DNA of 64,000 bases from PALSA-612 sp963846915 (GTDB taxonomy: Bacteria; Actinomycetota; Thermoleophilia; Gaiellales; Gaiellaceae). The notes beneath the pieces are model-generated. The model had not been told where the DNA came from and ran no database searches. It was given only the letters and a program-made list of their open reading frames with translations. This document shows positions 18,499 to 25,846 of this stretch, one piece after another (positions within the stretch are counted from its first letter, which is position 1; the number at the start of each line of letters is the position of its first letter). The DNA lies in the NCBI GenBank assembly GCA_963846915.1, contig CAWJXV010000007.1, positions 1 to 64,000 of the forward strand. Reading direction: 5' to 3'. The translations under genes and the position numbers were made by a program.

Positions 18499-19782
18499 AT
18501 GCTTACCTGGCTGAGCAACGCCTGGCGAGTCCCGGAGCTCCGGCGCCGGGTTCTCTTCACCGCGGCTGTGCTCGCCGTCTACCGCTTCGGCTCGTGGATG
18601 CCCGCGCCGGGCATCAACTCCGACGCGATCAAGGCGTACTTCTCGAACAACGGGGGCAGCATCCTCGGCCTCTTGAACCTGTTCTCGGGCTCCGCGCTGT
18701 CGCGGTTCTCGATCTTCGCGCTCGGGATCATGCCGTACGTCACGGCCTCGATCATCCTGCAGCTCCTCGCCGTCGTCGTCCCCAAGCTCGAGGCGCTGCA
18801 GAAGGAAGGCGAGGCGGGCTACGCCAAGATCAACCAATACACGCGCTACCTGACCGTCGCGCTTGCCGCCCTGCAGTCGCTCGGCTACGTGCTCCTGTTC
18901 ACGCGTTCGTCGTCGACCTCGACCACGAGTGGCAAGGTGCTGGACACGAACTCGGGGCGCATCGTGCTGATCGTGGTCACGCTCACCGCCGGCTGCACGC
19001 TGCTCATGTGGATGGGCGAGCTGATCACGAAGCGCGGCGTCGGCAACGGGATCTCGATCATCATCTTCGCCTCGATCATCGCGGACGCGCCGACGACGGT
19101 GAGCTCCTGGGCCAACGGCGGTGCGACGACGAAGCTCTTCTATCCGATCCTCGTCGTGACGGTGGTGGCGGCTGTCGTCTTCGTGCAGGAGGGGCAGCGC
19201 CGCATCCCGATTCAGTACGCGAGACGCATGGTCGGGCGACGCATGTCCGGCGGCGGATCGACCTACATGCCGCTGCGCGTGAACATGGCGGGCGTGATCC
19301 CGATCATCTTCGCCGCCGCCCTGCTCGCGTTCCCGCCGACGATCGCGCAGTTCTTCCCGAAGACGCAGGGCTGGATCAACCGCAACTTCCAGCCCCACCA
19401 GGCGGACTACCTCCTCACGGAGGCGATCCTGATCATCGTCTTCACGTACTTCTACACCGCGGTCCAGTTCAATCCGGTCGACCAGGCCGACAACTTACGC
19501 AAGTACGGCGGCTACATCCCCGGCATCCGCCCGGGGCCTCCGACCGCGCAATATCTCGACCGCGTGCTCTCCCGGCTGACGCTGCCGGGGTCGTTCTTCC
19601 TCGCGTTCATCGCCGTCTTCCCGACGTATATCGGCAGCTACTTCGACCTGACCACGAACTCGCGCACGTTCCTCGGCGGCACGTCGCTCCTGATCATGGT
19701 CGGTGTCGCCTTGGACACGATGAGACAGATGGAGTCGCAGATGATGATGCGATCCTACGAGGGCTTCCTGGACCGGAGATAG
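18499..19782 (+). CDS. secY: Protein translocase subunit SecY
   Basis: The channel subunit of the Sec translocon, 427 aa with about ten membrane helices. Conserved features include the N-terminal LSNAWRVPELRRRVLFTAAV, the plug region (FNLFSGSALSRFSIFALGIM-like, NLFSGSALSRFSIFALGI) and GGSTYMPLRVNMAGVIPIIF. The gene abuts rplO upstream and adk downstream with no spacer, so all three are probably translationally coupled. Confidence 0.97.
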   Translation: MLTWLSNAWRVPELRRRVLFTAAVLAVYRFGSWMPAPGINSDAIKAYFSNNGGSILGLLNLFSGSALSRFSIFALGIMPYVTASIILQLLAVVVPKLEALQKEGEAGYAKINQYTRYLTVALAALQSLGYVLLFTRSSSTSTTSGKVLDTNSGRIVLIVVTLTAGCTLLMWMGELITKRGVGNGISIIIFASIIADAPTTVSSWANGGATTKLFYPILVVTVVAAVVFVQEGQRRIPIQYARRMVGRRMSGGGSTYMPLRVNMAGVIPIIFAAALLAFPPTIAQFFPKTQGWINRNFQPHQADYLLTEAILIIVFTYFYTAVQFNPVDQADNLRKYGGYIPGIRPGPPTAQYLDRVLSRLTLPGSFFLAFIAVFPTYIGSYFDLTTNSRTFLGGTSLLIMVGVALDTMRQMESQMMMRSYEGFLDRR

Positions 19783-20370
19783 GTGCCGACGCAGCTGAAC
19801 GTCCTGCTGTTCGGGCCGCAGGGGGCAGGCAAGGGAACGCAGGCGAAGCGGATCTCCGCCGAGCACGGTCTCCCGCACGTGTCCACGGGGGACATGTTCC
19901 GTGCGGCGGTCGCCCGTGAGACGCCGCTCGGCCTCCGGGTCAAGCCGATCCTCGAGTCGGGCGAGCTCGTCCCCGACGAGCTGACGATCGGCCTGATCCG
20001 CGAGCGCCTCGCCGAGGACGACGCGCACGCCGGCTTCGTGCTGGACGGGTTCCCGCGCAACATCGCGCAGGCCAAGGCACTCGACGATCTCCTGGCCGCA
20101 CTCGAGCGGCCGCTCTCGGCCGTACTCGAGTTCGAGCTCCCGGACGAGGTCAGCGTCGAGCGCCTGCTCGGCCGTGCGGCAGAGGAGGGCAGGGCCGACG
20201 ACACGCCGGAGACGATCGCCCGCCGGCTCGAGATCTACCATCGCGACACCGCGCCGCTCTCCGAGCACTATCGCGCGACGGGCAAGCTCTCCGTCCTCCA
20301 CGCGGATCGCTCGATCGACGAGGTCTGGGCCGAGATCGAGCGCGCTCTCTCTCAGGCGGTGCCGGCGTGA
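19783..20370 (+). CDS. adk: Adenylate kinase
   Basis: Adenylate kinase (ATP + AMP to 2 ADP), 195 aa. The P-loop is GPQGAGKGTQ, the AMP site has STGDMFRAAV, and DGFPRN and the RRLEIYHRDTAPL region are present. The LID is the short form without a zinc site. GTG 19783 abuts the secY stop; the end overlaps map by 4 bp. Confidence 0.97.
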   Translation: MPTQLNVLLFGPQGAGKGTQAKRISAEHGLPHVSTGDMFRAAVARETPLGLRVKPILESGELVPDELTIGLIRERLAEDDAHAGFVLDGFPRNIAQAKALDDLLAALERPLSAVLEFELPDEVSVERLLGRAAEEGRADDTPETIARRLEIYHRDTAPLSEHYRATGKLSVLHADRSIDEVWAEIERALSQAVPA

Positions 20371-21128
20371 TCGTCCGCAAGTCTCCGGCCGAGATCGCGC
20401 AGATGGGTCGTGCCGGTCGCATCGTCGTCGAGACGCTCGCCCTGATCGGCGAGGCGATCAAGCCCGGAGTCACGACGGCTGAGCTCGATGCGCTGGCGGA
20501 GGAGTTCATCCGCGGGCAGGACGGCTCGCCGACCTTCAAGGGCTATCGCGGCTATCCCGCATCGATCTGCGCCTCGCCGAACGAGATGGTCGTCCACGGC
20601 ATCCCGGGCCCGTACACCCTCGCCGACGGCGACATACTCTCGGTAGACGTCGGCGTGACGCTCGGCGGCTTCGTGGCCGACTCCGCCTTCACGTTCCCGG
20701 TCGGTGAGATCTCCGCCGAGGCCGAGCGGCTGCTCGAGGTCGGCCAGGTGGCGCTCGAGGCGGGCGTGGAGCAATGCCGGCCCGGACGGCGCCTCTCGGA
20801 CATCTCCCACGCCGTCCAGACGGTGACCGAGGAGGCCGGCTTCTCCGTGGTCCGCAGCCTGGTGGGCCACGGTGTCGGGCGCGCGATGCACGAGGACCCG
20901 CAGATCCCCAACTACGGGGCGCCGGGCCGCGGCCCGCTGCTCGCGGAAGGCATGACGTTCGCGATCGAGCCGATGATCACGGCCGGCGAGCCCGACGTCG
21001 TCGTCCACGACGACGAGTGGTCGATCTCGACCGCGGACGGCTCTCTGGCGGCCCATTTCGAGCACACGGTGGCGATCACCGAGACCGGCCCACAGGTGCT
21101 GACGGCAGGGGCGCTTTTGCTACGATGA
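20367..21128 (+). CDS. map: Type I methionine aminopeptidase
   Basis: Removes the initiator methionine from nascent proteins; 253 aa. The metal ligands of the pita-bread fold are visible: Asp in SVDVGVTLGGFVADSAFT, His in GHGVGRAMHEDP and the Glu residues in TFAIEPMIT and AHFEHTVAITE. It starts at GTG 20367, overlapping adk. The C terminus ends just before a probable internal promoter for infA. Confidence 0.96.
   Translation: MIVRKSPAEIAQMGRAGRIVVETLALIGEAIKPGVTTAELDALAEEFIRGQDGSPTFKGYRGYPASICASPNEMVVHGIPGPYTLADGDILSVDVGVTLGGFVADSAFTFPVGEISAEAERLLEVGQVALEAGVEQCRPGRRLSDISHAVQTVTEEAGFSVVRSLVGHGVGRAMHEDPQIPNYGAPGRGPLLAEGMTFAIEPMITAGEPDVVVHDDEWSISTADGSLAAHFEHTVAITETGPQVLTAGALLLR
21099..21126 (+). 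promoter_or_regulatory. Possible internal promoter for infA and the alpha genes
   Basis: CTGACG at 21099-21104 and TACGAT at 21121-21126, 16 bp apart, lie at the 3' end of map. The 60-bp gap that follows is longer than usual for this block and holds a GTGTG/CACAC hairpin at 21166-21180. Confidence 0.4.
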
Positions 21129-21188
21129 GCGCGCTGGCGGCGCGGCCTGGCTGCGCCGTCCCTTTGTGTGTCTCTCACACGAGCGGCA

Positions 21189-21410
21189 ATGTCAGTCAAG
21201 GAAGAGAAGATCGAAGTCGAAGGGGAGGTCGTCGAGGCGCTACCGAGCACCACGTTCCGGATCCAGGTCGACGGTGGGCATCCAGTGCTCGCCACGATTT
21301 CGGGAAAGATGCGCAAGAACTACATCCGCATCCTCCCCGGCGACCGGGTGAAGGTGGAGCTCTCGGCCTACGACCTCTCTCGCGGCCGCATCACCTACAG
21401 ATACCGATGA
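21189..21410 (+). CDS. infA: Translation initiation factor IF-1
   Basis: IF-1 of 73 aa, an OB-fold protein that occupies the ribosomal A site during initiation. It reads KEEKIEVEGEVVEALPSTTF and ends PYDLSRGRITYRYR-like (AYDLSRGRITYRYR). ATG 21189 fits the family start. An upstream in-frame start at 21168 would add seven unrelated residues. The stop overlaps the rpmJ ATG. Confidence 0.97.
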   Translation: MSVKEEKIEVEGEVVEALPSTTFRIQVDGGHPVLATISGKMRKNYIRILPGDRVKVELSAYDLSRGRITYRYR

Positions 21411-21520
21411 AAGTCCGTCCCTCAGTCAAGCCGATGTGCGAGCGGTGCCGCGTGATCAAGCGGCACGGCACGACCATGGTCATCTGCACGAATCCCCGCC
21501 ACAAGCAGCGGCAGGGGTAA
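21407..21520 (+). CDS. rpmJ: 50S ribosomal protein L36
   Basis: L36 of 37 aa, below the usual size cut-off but clear: MKVRPSVKPMCERCRVIKRH followed by GTTMVICTNPRHKQRQG. The zinc ligands Cys-x2-Cys, Cys and His are present. Its ATG overlaps the infA TGA (ATGA). Confidence 0.97.
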   Translation: MKVRPSVKPMCERCRVIKRHGTTMVICTNPRHKQRQG

Positions 21521-21527
21521 GGGACCG

Positions 21528-21911
21528 ATGGCACGCATCGCCGGCGTCAACCTCCCGAACCAGAAGCGGCTCGAAATCGGGCTGACCTACATCTACGGCA
21601 TCGGCCGCACGACCGCGCTCGAGCTGTGCGCCGAGCTCGGCCTCTCGCCCGACACGAAGGTGCGCGACCTCACCGACGAGGAGATCACCCGTCTCCAGCG
21701 GCACATCGACGCGAACCTCCAGGTCGAGGGCGATCTGCGCCGCGAGCGCTCCCAGGCCGTCAAGCGCCTGCAGGAGATCGGCTCGTACCGCGGCATGCGC
21801 CACCGGCGCGGCCTGCCCGTGAACGGTCAGCGCACGAAGACGAACGCTCGTAGCCGCAAAGGCCCGAAGAAGACCGTCGGGCGCGGGAAGAAAGCAGCGA
21901 CGAAGACCTAG
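21528..21911 (+). CDS. rpsM: 30S ribosomal protein S13
   Basis: S13 of 127 aa, which contacts the P-site tRNA and the B1 bridges. It begins MARIAGVNLPNQKRLEIGLT and ends with the basic RHRRGLPVNGQRTKTNAR tail. ATG 21528 follows rpmJ by 7 nt. Confidence 0.97.
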   Translation: MARIAGVNLPNQKRLEIGLTYIYGIGRTTALELCAELGLSPDTKVRDLTDEEITRLQRHIDANLQVEGDLRRERSQAVKRLQEIGSYRGMRHRRGLPVNGQRTKTNARSRKGPKKTVGRGKKAATKT

Positions 21912-21913
21912 CC

Positions 21914-22318
21914 ATGGCACCTCCTCGCAAGCCAGCGACCCGAGGTCGTGGGCGCCGCCGCGTGAAGAAGAACATCGCGATCGGCCAGGCTCACATCAAG
22001 ACCTCGTTCAACAACACGATCGTGACGCTCACGGACAAGGACGGAAACGTCATCGTCTGGGAGTCGGCCGGCTCGGCGGGCTTCAAGGGCTCGCGCAAGT
22101 CGACGCCGTTCGCCGCGCAGGTCACGGCCGACGCTGCCGCGCGCAAGGGCATGGAGCACGGCCTCCAGAAAGTCGAGGTCTTCGTGAAGGGCCCCGGCTC
22201 CGGCCGGGAGACCGCTATCCGCTCGCTCCAGGCCGCCGGCCTCGAGATCCTCGGCGTCAAGGACGTCACGCCGCAGGCCCACAACGGCGTCCGCCCGCGG
22301 AAGCGGAGGCGCGTCTAG
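21914..22318 (+). CDS. rpsK: 30S ribosomal protein S11
   Basis: S11 of 134 aa, at the 30S platform near the mRNA exit. Typical segments are AHIKTSFNNTIVTLTDKDGN, PFAAQVTADAAARKGMEHG and the C-terminal PQAHNGVRPRKRRRV. It lies 2 nt after rpsM, and its stop overlaps rpsD by one base. Confidence 0.97.
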   Translation: MAPPRKPATRGRGRRRVKKNIAIGQAHIKTSFNNTIVTLTDKDGNVIVWESAGSAGFKGSRKSTPFAAQVTADAAARKGMEHGLQKVEVFVKGPGSGRETAIRSLQAAGLEILGVKDVTPQAHNGVRPRKRRRV

Positions 22319-22941
22319 TGGCCCGCTACCGCGGTCCCGCCTGCAAGCTCTGCCGCCGCGAGGGCATGAAGCTCTTCCTGAAGGGGGAGCGGTGCCTGAC
22401 GGAGAAGTGCGCGATCGAGCGCCGCTCGTACCCGCCGGGCGAGCACGGCCGCGGCCGCATCAAGCAGTCCGAGTACCTGCTCCAGCTGCGCGAGAAGCAG
22501 AAGGCGCGCCGGTACTACGGGCTGCTCGAGAAGCAGTTCCGCACGTACTACGAGAAGGCCGCGAAGCAGCGCGCCGGCGTCACCGGCGACAACCTGCTGC
22601 GCATGCTCGAGTCGCGGATCGACAACGTCGTCTACCGCCTCGGCTTCGCCGCCTCGCGCGCGCAGGCCCGGCAGCTCGTCCGCCACGGGCACTTCCAGGT
22701 CAACGGCCGCCGGGTGAACATCCCGAGCTACCAGGTTCGACCGAACGACATCGTTTCCCTGAAGCAGGGCAGCCCCGCCGAGCAGGTCGTGCGCGACGCG
22801 ACCGACCTGACCGCTTCGGTGGCGCCCTGGCTCCAGGCCGATCACGACGGCCTCACCGGCACGATCCTCAAATGGCCCGAGCGGGCAGAGATCGACACGC
22901 CGGTTCAGGAGTCGCTGATCGTCGAGCTCTACAGCAAGTAG
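22318..22941 (+). CDS. rpsD: 30S ribosomal protein S4, zinc-binding form
   Basis: S4 of 207 aa. The N terminus carries Cys pairs (CKLCRREG, ERCLTEKCAIE), the zinc-binding C+ form. The S4 RNA-binding domain (LESRIDNVVYRLGFAASRAQ, ARQLVRHGHFQVNGRRVNIP) follows. It starts at GTG 22318. In E. coli S4 represses the alpha operon. A small hairpin (22943-22955) follows the gene in the 52-bp gap to rpoA. Confidence 0.97.
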   Translation: MARYRGPACKLCRREGMKLFLKGERCLTEKCAIERRSYPPGEHGRGRIKQSEYLLQLREKQKARRYYGLLEKQFRTYYEKAAKQRAGVTGDNLLRMLESRIDNVVYRLGFAASRAQARQLVRHGHFQVNGRRVNIPSYQVRPNDIVSLKQGSPAEQVVRDATDLTASVAPWLQADHDGLTGTILKWPERAEIDTPVQESLIVELYSK

Positions 22942-22993
22942 CCGGGCGGAGCCCGCCTGCTCGCTGGGAAACTGCAACAGGAAAGGACGAACA

Positions 22994-23968
22994 TTGGCAA
23001 CTCGCACCAGCTTGATGGATTTCCAGATTCCGAAGATCGTCCACGAGGAAGTCGACGAGAACCGCGGCGTGTTCCAGATCGAGCCGCTCGACCGCGGCTT
23101 CGGCTACACGTTCGGCAACTCACTCCGGCGTGTGCTGCTCTCCTCGCTCGAGGGTGCGGCGGTGACCTCGGTGAAGATCGAAGGGGTCGCCCACGAGTTC
23201 ACTACCCTCCCCGGCGTGCGTGAGGACGTCACCGACATCCTCCTCAACCTGAAGAGCCTGACCTGCCTCCTCCACGGCGAGTCGCCCGAGATCGAGGTGC
23301 GGCTGCAGAAGAAGGGCGCCGGGCCGGTCACGGCCGCGGACATCCAGGCGCCGGCCGACCTCGAGATCCTCAACCCGGAGCTGGAGATCGCCCACCTGTC
23401 CGACCGCGGCAAGCTCGAGCTGACGATGACGATCGGTCGCGGCCGCGGCTACGTACCCGCCGAGATGAACCGCGGTCACGAGCACACGATCGGCGTCATC
23501 CCGATCGACTCGATCTTCTCGCCGGTGCGCCGGGTGGCGTACGACGTCGAGGCCGCTCGCGTCGGCCAGCGCACGGACTACGACAAGCTCATCCTCGATG
23601 TGACGACGGACGGCTCGATCGACCCGCGCGACGCGATCGCGCAGGCCGCCGAGCTCCTCATCCGCCAGCTCGCGATCTTCACGGACATCGAGAAGATCGA
23701 GGGCTTCGCCGAGGCCACCGCCGAGGCCGCCGCCGAGCCGTCGCTCGCCCACGGGATGGAGAACTTCCCGATCGAGGAGCTCGAGCTGGGCGTCCGCTCG
23801 TACAACTGCCTGAAGCGCGTCGGGATCGAGACGATCGGCGACCTGGTCTCGAAGACGGAGAGCGAGCTCGGGACGATCCCGAACTTCGGCAAGAAGTCGA
23901 TCGAAGAGGTCAAGGAGACGCTGGCCGCCCACGGCTTGACGCTCCGCGGCGAGGAGCTGCCGGCGTAG
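22994..23968 (+). CDS. rpoA: DNA-directed RNA polymerase subunit alpha
   Basis: Alpha subunit of 324 aa. The N-terminal assembly domain includes RGFGYTFGNSLRRVLLSS. The C-terminal domain (IEELELGVRSYNCLKRVGIE, FGKKSIEEVKETLAAHG) binds UP elements and activators. TTG 22994 is preceded by GAAAGGA at 22981-22987; the next in-frame ATG (23015) has no ribosome binding site. Confidence 0.97.
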   Translation: MATRTSLMDFQIPKIVHEEVDENRGVFQIEPLDRGFGYTFGNSLRRVLLSSLEGAAVTSVKIEGVAHEFTTLPGVREDVTDILLNLKSLTCLLHGESPEIEVRLQKKGAGPVTAADIQAPADLEILNPELEIAHLSDRGKLELTMTIGRGRGYVPAEMNRGHEHTIGVIPIDSIFSPVRRVAYDVEAARVGQRTDYDKLILDVTTDGSIDPRDAIAQAAELLIRQLAIFTDIEKIEGFAEATAEAAAEPSLAHGMENFPIEELELGVRSYNCLKRVGIETIGDLVSKTESELGTIPNFGKKSIEEVKETLAAHGLTLRGEELPA

Positions 23969-23980
23969 CCGGAGCGGACG

Positions 23981-24421
23981 ATGAGGCATCAGCGCTCAGG
24001 CAAGAAGCTCGGCCGCGACTCGGCGCACCGCAAGGCGCTGTTCGCGAACCTGACGGCGGCGCTGATCGAGCACGGCCGTATCAAGACGACCGAGACGAAA
24101 GCGAAAGCGGTGCGGCCGATCGCGGAGAAGATGGTCACGCTCGGCCGCGAGGGCACGATCCATGCCCGCCGGCAGGCGCTCGCCTACCTGCGGACGCAGG
24201 AGATCGTGCACCAGCTGTTCTCCGAGGTCGCGCCGAGGTTCGTCGGGCGGCCGGGGGGCTACACGCGGATCGTCAAGCTCGGCCCGCGCCAGGGTGACGC
24301 GGCGCCGATGGCGTACCTCGAGTTCGTCGACTTCGTGCCCTCCGCCGGCGAGGACGAGGGCACGGGGTCGGGCTCCCGGCGCCGGCGCGAGCCCGAGCAG
24401 GTCGAGGCTTCGGCCTCGTAG
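23981..24421 (+). CDS. rplQ: 50S ribosomal protein L17
   Basis: L17 of 146 aa. The family start MRHQRSGKKLGRDSAHRKAL is clear, and KTTETKAKAVRPIAEKMVTL follows. The last 25 residues or so (GEDEGTGSGSRRRREPEQVE) form a charged tail. It ends 10 nt before the proposed truA start. Confidence 0.97.
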   Translation: MRHQRSGKKLGRDSAHRKALFANLTAALIEHGRIKTTETKAKAVRPIAEKMVTLGREGTIHARRQALAYLRTQEIVHQLFSEVAPRFVGRPGGYTRIVKLGPRQGDAAPMAYLEFVDFVPSAGEDEGTGSGSRRRREPEQVEASAS

Positions 24422-24431
24422 GCTTCCGAGC

Positions 24432-25148
24432 CTGCGCCTCAAGCTCACTCTCGAATACGACGGCACCGACTTCCGCGGCTGGGCAGCCCAGCCCGGCCTG
24501 CGCACGGTCGACGGCGTCGTTCAGGAGGCGCTCGGCTCCTTGTTCTGGGGCGTCGACGGGCTCGCAGTGGCGGGCCGGACCGACGCGGGTGTGCACGCGC
24601 TCGGCAACGTCGTCTCGGTCGACGTCGAGGGCGGGCCGCCGGCCGACCGCGCGGCCGAGGCGCTGAACACCGTCCTGCCGTCCGACGTCGCAGTCGTTGC
24701 GGCCGAGACAGCGTCCACGGAGTTCCATGCCCGCTTCTCGGCGCGCTCGCGCAGCTACCGCTACCGGCTCTACCGTCGGCGCGAGCGGAGCCCGTTCGAG
24801 GAGCGCTGGAGCTGGTGGAATCCGCGGCCGCTCGACGCCGGTCGGCTCCAGCGGGCTGCCGAGGTGCTCGTGGGCGAGCACGACTTCCGCGCCTTCACGC
24901 CTGCACAGACGCAGCACGAGTTGTTCGTCCGGGCGGTCGAGGCTGCAGCGTGGCACGAACGCGGCGACTTCCTCGACTTCGAGATCACGGCCGACTCGTT
25001 CCTCCGTCACATGGTGCGCACGCTCGTCGGAACGATGCTCGAGCGAGAGCCCGACGACGTGGCGCGCCTCCTCGAGGGTCGACCTCGCGCGGAAGCGGGC
25101 CAGACAGCGCCTCCGCACGGCCTCTTCCTCGTCCGCGTCGGCTACTAG
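24432..25148 (+). CDS. truA: tRNA pseudouridine synthase A, non-canonical start
   Basis: Makes pseudouridine at tRNA positions 38-40. The sequence reads LRLKLTLEYDGTDFRGWAAQ; the catalytic aspartate lies in GRTDAGVHALGNVVS. FHARFSARSRSYRYRLYRR and FLRHMVRTLVGTML are further family motifs. About 238 aa, normal length. No ATG, GTG or TTG occurs in frame near the N terminus; the nearest upstream candidates lie far inside rplQ. CTG 24432, 10 nt after the rplQ stop, gives the expected N terminus and is taken as the start. It closes the ribosomal block, as in many genomes. Confidence 0.9.
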   Translation: MRLKLTLEYDGTDFRGWAAQPGLRTVDGVVQEALGSLFWGVDGLAVAGRTDAGVHALGNVVSVDVEGGPPADRAAEALNTVLPSDVAVVAAETASTEFHARFSARSRSYRYRLYRRRERSPFEERWSWWNPRPLDAGRLQRAAEVLVGEHDFRAFTPAQTQHELFVRAVEAAAWHERGDFLDFEITADSFLRHMVRTLVGTMLEREPDDVARLLEGRPRAEAGQTAPPHGLFLVRVGY

Positions 25149-25161
25149 GGACAGGGTCTAG

Positions 25162-25194
25162 GTGCCAGGCACTTGCCCGGCACCTGCCCGGCAC
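25162..25194 (+). repeat. REP-like palindromic array a (3 units)
   Basis: Three contiguous 11-mers: GTGCCAGGCAC, TTGCCCGGCAC, CTGCCCGGCAC. Each is a palindrome around its central base. It lies between truA and the HAD gene and touches the -10 box of the HAD promoter, so the -35 region falls inside the array (TTGCCC at 25173-25178). Confidence 0.85.
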
Positions 25195-25200
25195 TACGAT
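25195..25200 (+). promoter_or_regulatory. -10 box of the HAD phosphatase gene, leaderless type
   Basis: TACGAT ends 7 nt before the ATG at 25208. TTGCCC inside repeat array a lies 16 bp upstream. A transcript would start at or next to the start codon. Confidence 0.5.
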
Positions 25201-25207
25201 TGGCGCC

Positions 25208-25846
25208 ATGCCGTTTCCCGTCGTTCTCTTCGATCTCGACGGCACGCTGATCGACTCCGGGCCGATGATCGTCGCGTCGATGAAGCACGCCACGCTGTCG
25301 GTACTCGGTCAGGAGGTGCCCGAGGAGGTGCTGACGGCGGCGATCGGCGGGCCGGGGCTCGTAGCACAGATGCAGGCGCTCGCTCCCGACCGCGTCGACG
25401 ATCTCGTCTCCGCCTATCGTGAGCACAACGAGCCGCTACACGAGGAGCTGGAGGCGTTCTGGGAGGTCGTCGAGGTGCTCCCGCGGCTGCGAAACGAGGG
25501 TCGGCGCCTCGGCATCGTCACCGCCAAGCGCCACGCGACCGTCCGGCTCGCCTTCGACCGGCTCCCGGGGCTCGAGGATGCCTTCGAGGTCGTGATCGCC
25601 TCCGACGACACGCAGCGGCACAAGCCCTCGCCCGACCCGATCCTGGCGGCGATCGACCGGCTCGGTGCGTCGCCGGCCGACACGGCCTACGTCGGCGACT
25701 CGCCGTACGACATCCGCGCTGCCAGGGCCGCGGGTGCGTATTCGGTTGCCGTCGCATGGGGCGGCATCCATCCCGACGAGGTGCTCCAGCGTGAGCAGCC
25801 GGACGCCTTCGTGCGGCACGCCGAGGAGCTGCTTGGCGTCCTCTAG
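25208..25846 (+). CDS. HAD-superfamily phosphatase (PpaX/Gph-like)
   Basis: Hydrolase of 212 aa with the four HAD motifs: FDLDGTLIDSG (nucleophile Asp), the TAKR region (GIVTAKRHATVR), lysine in HKPSPDP and VGDSPYDIRAARAAG. The alpha-helical cap between motifs I and II places it with the phosphoglycolate phosphatase and pyrophosphatase PpaX group; the substrate cannot be read from sequence. It overlaps ligA by 14 bp, which suggests joint translation with DNA ligase. Confidence 0.88.
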   Translation: MPFPVVLFDLDGTLIDSGPMIVASMKHATLSVLGQEVPEEVLTAAIGGPGLVAQMQALAPDRVDDLVSAYREHNEPLHEELEAFWEVVEVLPRLRNEGRRLGIVTAKRHATVRLAFDRLPGLEDAFEVVIASDDTQRHKPSPDPILAAIDRLGASPADTAYVGDSPYDIRAARAAGAYSVAVAWGGIHPDEVLQREQPDAFVRHAEELLGVL

